DNA from: Sandaracinaceae bacterium
GTDB taxonomy: Bacteria; Myxococcota_A; Polyangia; Polyangiales; JADJQN01
Reading direction: 5' to 3'
Assembly (NCBI GenBank): GCA_016712745.1
Contig: JADJQN010000003.1
Location: 1,116,001-1,180,000 of the forward strand
DNA: 64,000 nucleotides
Shown: in pieces, positions 57,301-64,000 of the stretch
How positions within the stretch are numbered: the stretch's first letter is position 1
How the letters are laid out: every line of letters starts with the position of its first letter
Translations under genes and position numbers: made by a program
Notes under the pieces: generated by a model
Told to the model about the DNA's origin: nothing
The model's database searches: none
What the model saw: the letters and a program-made list of their open reading frames with translations, nothing else

Positions 57301-58356
57301 TCAAAGTGCGCTCGAATCAAATCCCAGGAGGACGGGTTCGGGAACGAGCGTGACGCCGAAGCGCGACTGGACTGCTGCGCGGATTTCGCGAGCGAATAGA
57401 AGGAGCTCTTCTGCGCGACCGCCACCATGGTGAACGAGGGCAAGGGCATGATTGGTTGAAACACCCACATGGCCTCGCCGCATTCCCTTGGTGATGCCGC
57501 TTTTTTCAATAAGCCACGCCGCCGCGAGCTTCACTCGGCCATCCTCTTGCTCGAACTGAGGCAGGCCGTCGTGTGTGCTGGCGATTCGCGCCGCCTCCTG
57601 CTTCGAAACGATCGGATTCAAAAAGAAGGAGCCGGCGCTGCGGCGATTGGGATCGTTTGCGTCAATGACCATCGACTTTGAACGGCGCAGCGTAAGAACC
57701 GTTTCGCGAATGTCGGCAACGGAGGGCGTGGCGCTTCGTGCAGCCAGCGCGCGCTGAAGTTCGGCGTAGCGCGGCGCACCCGGTTTCGTGCGAGAAAGGC
57801 GGAACGTAACCCGCAGCACGACGTAACGATCGGGTGTGCGTTTGAACATGCTGTCGCGGTAACGAAACTCACACTCGGCGCGCGAGAAGGTGACCGTGCT
57901 CTTGGTCAGACGATCGAGTGCTGTGACACGCTCGAGTGTGTCCGCGATTTCAGATCCGTAAGCACCGACGTTTTGGATGGGCGTTGCTCCCACCAGACCT
58001 GGAATGCCCGAGAGCGTCTCAACGCCGGACAAGCCTTCACCTACGGCGTTTGCGACGAAGTCATCCCACGACTCGCCCGCCGTGAGCTCAAAGCACACGT
58101 TGTGTCCGTCGTCCTTTTTCGAAACGCCACGTGAGCGCATCGCGACAACCACACCGCGCACTCCGCGATCACTGACGAGTACATTCGACCCGCCGCCGAG
58201 GACGGTTATAGGCAATCGCTTTGCTTCTGCGAAGCGTATGGCTTCTACAACGTGCGCGTCGTCCGTCGCCTCGACAAAGTGCTCTGCGTTGCCGCCCAGC
58301 TCAAGCGTGGTCCTCGGCGCGAGCGCAACATTCTCCGTGATGCAGAACGCGCTCAT
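57301..58356 (-). CDS. murB: UDP-N-acetylenolpyruvoylglucosamine reductase
   Basis: 351 residues. FAD-binding part with LPITVLGGGSNVLVSDRGVR and LSGVETLSGIPGLVGATPIQ NVGAYG; catalytic region VLTLRRSKSMVIDANDPNRR, SAGSFFLNPIVSKQEA and GHVGVSTNHALALVHHG. The size and NRRSAGSFF segment indicate a type I MurB. It reduces the enolpyruvyl group to make UDP-MurNAc for peptidoglycan. The ATG overlaps the serS stop by four bases. Confidence 0.95.
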   Translation of the reverse strand: MSAFCITENVALAPRTTLELGGNAEHFVEATDDAHVVEAIRFAEAKRLPITVLGGGSNVLVSDRGVRGVVVAMRSRGVSKKDDGHNVCFELTAGESWDDFVANAVGEGLSGVETLSGIPGLVGATPIQNVGAYGSEIADTLERVTALDRLTKSTVTFSRAECEFRYRDSMFKRTPDRYVVLRVTFRLSRTKPGAPRYAELQRALAARSATPSVADIRETVLTLRRSKSMVIDANDPNRRSAGSFFLNPIVSKQEAARIASTHDGLPQFEQEDGRVKLAAAWLIEKSGITKGMRRGHVGVSTNHALALVHHGGGRAEELLLFAREIRAAVQSRFGVTLVPEPVLLGFDSSAL

Positions 58357-59669
58357 GCTCCGTGAGCGGGGATTTTTTCCACGCCGCCCATATAGGGCAC
58401 GAGCACCTTCGGAACGCGGATGCTTCCGTCAGCTTCCTGGAAATTTTCGTAGATTGCGACCAGGGTGCGACCGATGGCGAGGCCCGATCCGTTAATCGTG
58501 TGCACGAGCTCCGGCTTGCTCCCCGCCTCCGCGCGGTAGCGAATCTTCGCGCGACGCGCTTGGTAGTCGCCAAACCACGAGCAGCTCGAGATCTCGCGGA
58601 ACGTGTTCTGTGCGGGAAGCCAGACTTCAAGGTCGTAGGTCTTCTTCGAGACCGCGCCCATGTCGCCGGTGCACAGAAGAGCCACGCGGTAGTGCAGGCC
58701 AAGCTTCTGCAGAATCGCTTCGGCGTGGCTGGTCAGCTTTTCGTGCTCGACTTGCGCAGTCTCGGGTTTTACGAAGCGCACAAGCTCCACTTTGTCGAAC
58801 TGATGCTGACGAATCAGTCCCTTGGTGTCTTTGCCGTAGCTGCCCGCTTCGCTGCGAAAACACGCAGTATATGCCGTGTACGCAATGGGCAACGATGCTC
58901 CGTCGAGAATCTCGTCCGCATGCAGATTGGTGACCGGCACTTCCGCCGTCGGCGCCAGATAGAGCTGATAAGCCTGCGCTTCACCGTTTTCGTCCCACTC
59001 GGCGATGCGGAATGCGTCCTTGGCAAACTTCGGAAGCTGGCCCGTGCCGCGCATCGTTGTGTCTTTGATAAGCACAGGCGGCCAGATCTCGACGTAGCCG
59101 TGTTCGTTGCTGTGCACGTCGAGCATGAATTGCATGAGTGCGCGCTCGAGACGTGCGCCCATGCCGCGAAGGACCGTGAAGCGCGCGCCGCTAATCTTGG
59201 TGCCGCGTTCAAAGTCGAGTGTGTTGTTCGCTACGCCGAGGTCCGCGTGATCGCGGGGCGCGAAGGCGAACTTTGGAGCTTCGCCCCACGTGCGTACGAT
59301 TTGGTTCTCATCGCTACCTCCGCCATCGGGGGCGGTAGCGTCGGGTACGTTCGGAATGTAAAGAAGAAGCTCTTCAATTTTGGCATCAACAGCCTTCTGC
59401 TTGGCCTCAAGCTCCTTCGTTTGCTCGCCGACAAGGCGCATCTCATCGCGCGTCTTCGCAAACTCGTCGCTCTTCTTGTCGACCTTGGCCATCGCCGCCG
59501 AGACTTCGTTCTTCTTTGCGCGCAACGTCTCGAGCTTCACGATCACGTCGCGACGTTCGATCGACAAGGGCGCAAGCTCATCGAGAGCCACGGTCGCTCC
59601 AGCGCCTCGCCGAGAAAGGCCGGCACGCACTTCATCCAAGTGATCGACCACGTAGCGCAAATCCAGCAT
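58353..59669 (-). CDS. serS: seryl-tRNA synthetase
   Basis: About 438 residues from the ATG at 59669 (MLDLRYVVDHLDEVRAGLSR). N-terminal coiled-coil tRNA-binding arm (IVKLETLRAKKNEVSAAMAK, SDEFAKTRDEMRLVGEQTKE) and a class II catalytic core with motif 2 (TACFRSEAGSYGKDTKGLIR, QHQFDKVELV), the SCSWFGDYQARR loop and motif 3 (VHTINGSGLAIGRTLVAIYE). Charges tRNA-Ser. First gene of serS-murB-beta-lactamase. Confidence 0.97.
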   Translation of the reverse strand: MLDLRYVVDHLDEVRAGLSRRGAGATVALDELAPLSIERRDVIVKLETLRAKKNEVSAAMAKVDKKSDEFAKTRDEMRLVGEQTKELEAKQKAVDAKIEELLLYIPNVPDATAPDGGGSDENQIVRTWGEAPKFAFAPRDHADLGVANNTLDFERGTKISGARFTVLRGMGARLERALMQFMLDVHSNEHGYVEIWPPVLIKDTTMRGTGQLPKFAKDAFRIAEWDENGEAQAYQLYLAPTAEVPVTNLHADEILDGASLPIAYTAYTACFRSEAGSYGKDTKGLIRQHQFDKVELVRFVKPETAQVEHEKLTSHAEAILQKLGLHYRVALLCTGDMGAVSKKTYDLEVWLPAQNTFREISSCSWFGDYQARRAKIRYRAEAGSKPELVHTINGSGLAIGRTLVAIYENFQEADGSIRVPKVLVPYMGGVEKIPAHGA

Positions 59670-59783
59670 GGACAACGACATACAACGAGTCGGCAAGAGG
59701 ATCTAGCCCCCAAACAAGCCTAAATTCGCGTGTGACGGGCAAGCCGCAGGTCTCACCCGAAGCGGATGTGCTAGAGCTGCCGC

Positions 59784-60236
59784 GTGGAAATTTCTGCAAC
59801 GGCGCGTGCCTTGGTGAGATTGGGGATGGCCTTGCTCGTGGTGAGCGCGCTGTCCGCTGTGTGGTTTTTCTTCGCCTCGCAGATCCCCTCGTCGGGCTTT
59901 CGTGCAGATGTTCTGCCCGGACCCGTCGCTCAGTTGCGCGATGCTGCCGGCTTTCTTGGACTCCTGATGTTTGCGACCTCGTGGCTCATGCCTGCGGCGG
60001 AGTCAAAGGGCAGCGCTAAGCTTCTTGTGGTGCTTCTGCACATCGGCGTTGTCTTTACCTTGGCCGCTCTCTGCTACGGCGCCAACACCGGGATGCTCGG
60101 CTTGCAGATTGACGACCCCCGCAAAGACAGCCGCTGGCTCTTGATCGCGCGCTTTGTTGGCGAGCTCCTCATAGCGGGCACTTTGGTAGAGTTTGGTCGC
60201 CGCATCTTGAGCGGCTTGCGCAAACCGTCACACTAG
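59784..60236 (+). CDS. four-helix membrane protein of unknown function
   Basis: 150 residues from a GTG. Four transmembrane helices (residues ~12-32, 53-72, 80-100 and 122-142) with a GANTGMLGLQIDDPRKDSRW loop between the third and fourth. It resembles small DoxX/DUF-type membrane proteins in layout, but no family can be named. Six bases separate it from the next lipoprotein gene, so the two are probably cotranscribed. Confidence 0.65.
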   Translation: MEISATARALVRLGMALLVVSALSAVWFFFASQIPSSGFRADVLPGPVAQLRDAAGFLGLLMFATSWLMPAAESKGSAKLLVVLLHIGVVFTLAALCYGANTGMLGLQIDDPRKDSRWLLIARFVGELLIAGTLVEFGRRILSGLRKPSH

Positions 60237-60241
60237 CGATC

Positions 60242-61420
60242 GTGCTCGCAAAACTCGCACTCTCTGTGCTGGCATTGTCATCGATGACGCCCTGGGGCTG
60301 CGCGATGTCGCATGAACGGCCGATTGGAATCGATGGCGCGATCTCGGCCGACGCGACTGTGTTGGACGCAGACGCAGGAAGCATCGATTCGGGCACGCAA
60401 GACATGGGCGAGCCGGCCATACCCTTTCTGAGCGGAGGGTTCACGCGACTTGCGGGGGCGCGCGACTACCGCGTTTTTGACGGCGAGACCGCGAACACAT
60501 GGCTGGTCGGCGGTTCCAATGACCCTGACACTCAGGCCATCCTCATCGAGCCATCGTTTGACGGCGGCGAAGTGGACTTCAGCCGCACATTTTCAATCGA
60601 CGATACGTTCGGTTACGCGCCGGTCGCTGCGGCGCGCGATGGCAATCGTCTGCTTATCGCTTTTGAGCGGGAGGATGCAGAAGCCGTGGTCGTGTACGTC
60701 GACGGCAACAGCGGAGCGCGCCTCTCCTCCGTTGCACTCAGCGGTGTCCTCGGACGCCCGCAAAAGATCGACCTTGCGTTGCGCGGGCCTCACGCTACGG
60801 CAGTGGTCGAGCGGTTCGAGCCGCAATCGCTCGACATCCGCACGTGGAATGTCGACGAGTCTGCCCCGTTTGCGCAGCTGGCCGCGTACACACTCCCCGA
60901 GCTCTTCAGCTGCGCACTGACACCCGATGCAGACGGGGCGGGCTCCGTCATCGCCGCGAATACGGTCACCCACGATCTGCAAACATTTCACGTGACCGAC
61001 TCCGAGCTCATTGCGCTCGACTTGGTTGACGCAGAAGCTGTTTTGCCAGCGTGGGACGGCGCTACGCTTGCGTATCTGCACGAAAGTACGTGGACCGTTG
61101 GAGCGCAGATGTTCGCACTCGAGCCAATGCTCACGCAGATTAACGGCGAGCCCAGCGTTGCCCGCGCGGGCGATGACGAGTTCGTTCTGGCCTTTGGCGC
61201 CGATAGTGGCCGCATCGTAACGGCACTTACACTTCAACGTGGCGGCGGGATCGCGTGGTACGAAGTGCCAGCAACGAGCGGAATGGTTGGCTTCATGGGC
61301 TATCCAGTCGCGCACCTCGACGACACCCATCATGGCGTGTTCTTTCTCGAGGTCTTCCTCGGTTCGGGCACGCCGCGCATTCGTTATTTCGATGCAGAGT
61401 CCGCTGCACCAGCGTTGTAA
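60242..61420 (+). CDS. secreted lipoprotein, beta-rich
   Basis: 392 residues from a GTG, with a signal-like N-terminus (LALSVLALSSMTPWGCAMSH; Cys after WG is an atypical lipobox) and an Asp/Gly/Ala linker (ADATVLDADAGSIDSG) of the myxobacterial type. The rest is beta-rich with repeated ~45-residue units (NRLLIAFEREDAEAVVVYVD, LSGVLGRPQKIDLALRGPHA, SVARAGDDEFVLAFGADSGR), suggesting a beta-propeller. No family named. Function unknown, likely on the cell surface. Confidence 0.7.
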   Translation: MLAKLALSVLALSSMTPWGCAMSHERPIGIDGAISADATVLDADAGSIDSGTQDMGEPAIPFLSGGFTRLAGARDYRVFDGETANTWLVGGSNDPDTQAILIEPSFDGGEVDFSRTFSIDDTFGYAPVAAARDGNRLLIAFEREDAEAVVVYVDGNSGARLSSVALSGVLGRPQKIDLALRGPHATAVVERFEPQSLDIRTWNVDESAPFAQLAAYTLPELFSCALTPDADGAGSVIAANTVTHDLQTFHVTDSELIALDLVDAEAVLPAWDGATLAYLHESTWTVGAQMFALEPMLTQINGEPSVARAGDDEFVLAFGADSGRIVTALTLQRGGGIAWYEVPATSGMVGFMGYPVAHLDDTHHGVFFLEVFLGSGTPRIRYFDAESAAPAL

Positions 61421-61439
61421 CGCGCGCGGACGGAAAGAC

Positions 61440-61930
61440 TCAGCCCTTGGAAAGCCGGGCGCGGATTTCGTCTACTTGCTCCTGTAGGTACGCAGGTGGG
61501 AGCGAGGTAAGGGAAATGTTGCCGAGCACAGCGGAGCCGACGATCTGCAATATTGGCGCTTCAGGCATTGTTTCCACGGGATGGCGCGTCGCGTTTTCGA
61601 AATTGCCGAGGATGCCTGTGCCATCGCATTCCACAGCGAGGTCGGCCGGCACGATGATGTCGATATTGCCAAGCACCGCGCGGACATGGATTTGCGTGAT
61701 GCCGGACGGAAGTTTTACGTTGCGAAAGTCGAGCAGGAGGCGGCACTTGGCCCAGGCGCACTCTCGGCTTGAGGATTCTCAACACGCACTCGAATCGGCA
61801 ACGCGGCTTCCGGTGTCTTTAGGTCGGCGACGAGGGCGAAAAGCTCTTCTGGCGTCGCGCGCTCGTAGGCGTGGTTTATTCGCTCTTCGAATGCATCGAG
61901 CCCCAGCTCGTCGCGCGAGAAGCTACCCAC
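61440..61930 (-). pseudogene. LiaF/DUF1707-like protein, single-base frameshift near 61750
   Basis: The first frame (61930-61715, GTG start) reads FSRDELGLDAFEERINHAYE and VADLKTPEAALPIRVRVENP, a DUF1707-type helical hairpin, but ends SCSTFAT then stop. One frame over, the protein continues (CRLLLDFRNVKLPSGITQIH, VRAVLGNIDIIVPADLAVEC, GTGILGNFENATRHP) as the LiaF/toastrack beta-helix-like domain to 61440. Adding one C in GGGCCAAG (about 61750) rejoins them. Protein-like sequence in the first frame also extends upstream of the GTG (RALVEAGERTIEQLV) into the mutY end, so the true start is uncertain. Such domains are linked to PspA/LiaF envelope-stress systems. Confidence 0.72.
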
Positions 61931-63017
61931 AAGCTGCTCGATCGTGCGCTCGCCTGCTTCGACAAGAGCACGATTCTTCGGATGGTGGCGCGCCCGTTGC
62001 CAGCAGTTTCTGTGTCAGCCGCGAGACCCCGAGGGCCTTGAGCGCCTTATGACGTACGTAACGACGGGTCATCGTGCCGCGCTGCTTCGTTACGACGGCC
62101 GTCCAAACTTCGACATGCATGCGTCGGTGGCTAAGGATGTGCACCACGTCGCCGATCTTCCTTGATGAAAGCTTTCCGCGCAGGCCGGCTTTGCGCAGCG
62201 CCTCTTGCGCGTCGTCTCGCCCTTCACCTTCCATCATCGGCAAGTTCCACAGCCCACCGAAGAGCGCCTGGTCGCAGCGCTGAAGCCACGCGGCATCGTC
62301 ATCGCCTACCGCACGCGCAATCACCGCCACGACCTGCACTATTTTGGGGGCCTTCTTTGCTAGAACTACAGGCAGTTCATACACACGCGCCTCTTTTTTC
62401 GCGCGGCAGTGCCGACGAACAGGGCATTCGTCACAACGCGGCGAGGTGGGCGTACAAATGGTTGCGCCGAGTTCCATCATCGCTTGGTTGAAATCACCGG
62501 GTCGATCGCCACGCACCAAGTGCTGCGCTTTTTCCCAAAACGCATTCTCGGTGTCGCTTCGCCCAAGCGGTGTATCGATCACGAAGAGGCGTGACAGAAC
62601 GCGTTTCACGTTGCCATCGACAATCGGCTCTTCCTTGTGAAACGCGATGCTGCCGATTGCGCCCGCGGTGTAGCGACCGATGCCGGGTAGTCCGAGGCGC
62701 GCGCTTGCATCGCTCGGCATCGCTCCGCCGTACGCGCTTACGACCTCGCGTACTCCTTTATGGAGAAGGCGAGCACGCCGGTAGTAACCAAGCCCGCTCC
62801 ACAGTGCGAGTACGTCGTCCTCGGGTGCCTTCGCAAGCGTAGCTATCGTTGGAAATCTTTTCAGAAATCGCTCGTAGTACGGAATCACCGTATCCACGCG
62901 CGTTTGCTGGCACATGATTTCCGAAACCCATATCGCGTATGGGTCGCGTGTGCGGCGCCACGGCAAGTCGCGTTGAGCTTTGTCGTACCAAGCGAGAAGG
63001 CGAGCACGAAGCGTCAC
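61923..63017 (-). CDS. mutY: A/G-specific adenine DNA glycosylase
   Basis: 364 residues. HhH-GPD glycosylase: VSEIMCQQTRVDTVIPYYER (catalytic Glu), LPGIGRYTAGAIGSIAF (helix-hairpin-helix), PIVDGNVKRVLSRLF (catalytic Asp), then a [4Fe-4S] loop with Cys-x6-Cys-x2-Cys-x5-Cys (CTPTSPRCDECPVRRHC). The C-terminal NUDIX-like domain that recognises 8-oxoG follows (LQRCDQALFGGLWNLPMMEG, VVHILSHRRMHVEVWTAVV). Removes A mispaired with 8-oxoG. The last ~25 residues (after LLATGA) look unnatural, so the 3' end near the LiaF-like gene may also hold an indel. Confidence 0.95.
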   Translation of the reverse strand: MTLRARLLAWYDKAQRDLPWRRTRDPYAIWVSEIMCQQTRVDTVIPYYERFLKRFPTIATLAKAPEDDVLALWSGLGYYRRARLLHKGVREVVSAYGGAMPSDASARLGLPGIGRYTAGAIGSIAFHKEEPIVDGNVKRVLSRLFVIDTPLGRSDTENAFWEKAQHLVRGDRPGDFNQAMMELGATICTPTSPRCDECPVRRHCRAKKEARVYELPVVLAKKAPKIVQVVAVIARAVGDDDAAWLQRCDQALFGGLWNLPMMEGEGRDDAQEALRKAGLRGKLSSRKIGDVVHILSHRRMHVEVWTAVVTKQRGTMTRRYVRHKALKALGVSRLTQKLLATGAPPSEESCSCRSRRAHDRAACG

Positions 63018-63056
63018 AGCCCCTTCAGATTAACATCAAGCGGGGATGATTTGTGG

Positions 63057-63617
63057 ATGAGATATCGCGCGCGAATCGTTACTCTGCCGGTCATGCGGTT
63101 TTGGGGTGCTCTCACACTTGTGCTGCTGCTCGGTTCGACCGGCTGCGGTGACAAGCGTCGTGCGCCTGGAGCCGATCCGCATGCGCAGACACCCGCGAAA
63201 GCGCCTGCCGCACAGCGACCGGTCGAAATTACGCAAGGGATGGGCGTGCGATTGACCGGGCAACCTGCGCGCAATGGCTCGCATACGGTTGAGATCACCG
63301 TGGCCAACGCGGGCAGCGCTGCGGTGCGCCTTTCGAGCGCACTTCTGCTAGAGCGTCAGGAGGGGGGCACGTGGTCCGAAGTGGAGAACGTGGCGGGGAT
63401 CTCGCTGCGCACCGATTGTCGGACGCCGGCACCTGAGTGCTTGTCGCTCGTGCCGGGCGCCGAGCTCTATCCGCCGCCGTGGTTGGGAACAGCAGGTGAC
63501 GTGCAATGCGTGTGCACACGCTGTGGGCCAGTGGAGAACGGCACCTACCGTTTCGTCGCGCACTCGTGCGACGGAGATCGCGTGTACCGCGGAACGGCGT
63601 TTACCGTCGCGCGTTAG
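63057..63617 (+). CDS. lipoprotein of unknown function
   Basis: About 186 residues from the ATG at 63057 (GGGG about 10 bases upstream); an ATG at 63093 would give a shorter signal. Lipoprotein signal ends LLGSTGC. A Pro/Ala/Lys linker is followed by an immunoglobulin-like beta domain (HTVEITVANAGSAAVRLSSA, LLLERQEGGTWSEVENVAG) and several Cys (LRTDCRTPAPECLSL, VQCVCTRCGPVE, AHSCDG), probably in disulfides. The 3' end overlaps the convergent membrane gene by four bases. Function unknown. Confidence 0.72.
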   Translation: MRYRARIVTLPVMRFWGALTLVLLLGSTGCGDKRRAPGADPHAQTPAKAPAAQRPVEITQGMGVRLTGQPARNGSHTVEITVANAGSAAVRLSSALLLERQEGGTWSEVENVAGISLRTDCRTPAPECLSLVPGAELYPPPWLGTAGDVQCVCTRCGPVENGTYRFVAHSCDGDRVYRGTAFTVAR

Positions 63618-63997
63618 CGCGAAGTTGCGTGATCATCGCCGCGAGCGCCCTCGCGGGTTGCGATGTTCGCGGCGGAGCGGAAGGTCATGGCGAAGATGAA
63701 GACGATCAAGAGCGAGGTGGTCGCCAGCACGCGGCGCATGACGAAGGGATAGCGTTTGCGCGCCGCCAGCACGAAGAAAGCGACTGCGACGATGCCGCCG
63801 ATGACGCATGCGACGGGCGAGACGAGGGCACGTTGAAGGAATGTGGTCTGTGTGAGTGCGTCGGCGCGAGACAGTGCGTCGCGCAGGGAGATCGCAAGCA
63901 GCGGAAAGAGCGTGAGGAGAGCGAAGGCGCCGCAGCCTACCGCCGCCAGGCCCAACCATTCGCCTCGTGTGAGGCCGCGTGTCTCGTCATCTGACAT
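63614..63997 (-). CDS. three-helix membrane protein of unknown function
   Basis: 127 residues from an ATG at 63997, three bases inside the window edge. Three transmembrane helices (residues ~13-36, 57-78 and 85-104: LGLAAVGCGAFALLTLFPLL, ALVSPVACVIGGIVAVAFFV, RVLATTSLLIVFIFAMTF). No motif recognised. The upstream part of the operon, if any, lies outside the window. Confidence 0.6.
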   Translation of the reverse strand: MSDDETRGLTRGEWLGLAAVGCGAFALLTLFPLLAISLRDALSRADALTQTTFLQRALVSPVACVIGGIVAVAFFVLAARKRYPFVMRRVLATTSLLIVFIFAMTFRSAANIATREGARGDDHATSR

Positions 63998-64000
63998 TGC

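Noticed and set aside
58362..59723. A 453-codon rightward open frame opposite serS
   Set aside because: It is the antisense of a clear seryl-tRNA synthetase gene and has a shadow-like composition.

Overview
The window looks like a piece of a myxobacterial chromosome (phylum Myxococcota, perhaps a Sandaracinaceae/Polyangia-type lineage). This is inferred from gene content, not from a marker-gene search. The signs are: moderately GC-rich DNA; about fourteen predicted lipoproteins, several with a lipobox Cys followed by Asp/Gly/Ala-rich linkers; a DUF4215-type cysteine repeat; a kelch lipoprotein; PglI/AgmX-like and DUF4398 envelope proteins; an ECF42-type sigma factor; and TPR-rich regulators. 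Coding density is high and there is no rRNA, tRNA, CRISPR array, prophage or insertion sequence that I can recognise.

Layout. 1-5.6 kb: the 3' part of a UvrD/PcrA helicase, then a leftward operon of acetyltransferase-like protein, YbjN/CesT-like protein, PspA, FmdB-type zinc ribbon and a GIDE-like membrane protein, then a small histone H1-like protein. 5.7-9 kb: accessory-looking DNA with three copies of a palindromic element (A), a gene remnant between two of them, a Cys-rich lipoprotein and a large lipoprotein with a caspase-like C25-type domain. 9-21 kb: a protein with three DsbA-like domains, small secreted and membrane proteins, a toxin-antitoxin-like nucleotidyltransferase pair, an AmgK-like sugar kinase, a YbaN-like protein, a methyltransferase, a YCII protein with a broken ECF42 sigma factor, then rsmG and alkD-like genes. 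21.7-25.3 kb: the conserved cluster rpmH-rnpA-yidD-yidC-jag (leftward), closed by a copy of a second hairpin element (B).

25.4-36 kb: kelch lipoprotein, radC with a TPR/winged-helix regulator, an ECF sigma/anti-sigma/secreted protein operon, a TPR protein, an SDR enzyme, the ABC-F protein Uup with an ornithine-cyclodeaminase-family enzyme, and a cyclophilin. 36-49 kb: FKBP lipoprotein, phospholipase-D-like protein, a polytopic membrane protein with conserved-looking histidines, a receiver-like/TPR membrane protein, a glycan cluster (epimerase, GT2, GT39-like), an outer-membrane cluster (OmpA, DUF4398, PglI-like), Prs and a DUF4215 lipoprotein. 49.4-64 kb: a complete copy of element B, a GAF-GAF-GGDEF diguanylate cyclase, FtsB, a ZIP-like transporter, hrcA-grpE-dnaK, the leftward serS-murB-class D beta-lactamase-like operon, lipoproteins, a broken LiaF-like gene, and mutY.

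At least five genes have reading frames that break where the protein clearly continues in another frame (near 2.4, 12.95, 16.17, 18.29 and 61.75 kb; a sixth, near 28.03 kb, is less certain). Three of these are each repaired by adding one C to a short C run, which points to base-calling or assembly errors. The break near 18.29 kb is different: it lacks roughly 45 codons and looks like a true deletion. Start codons and frames near these points should be checked against reads.
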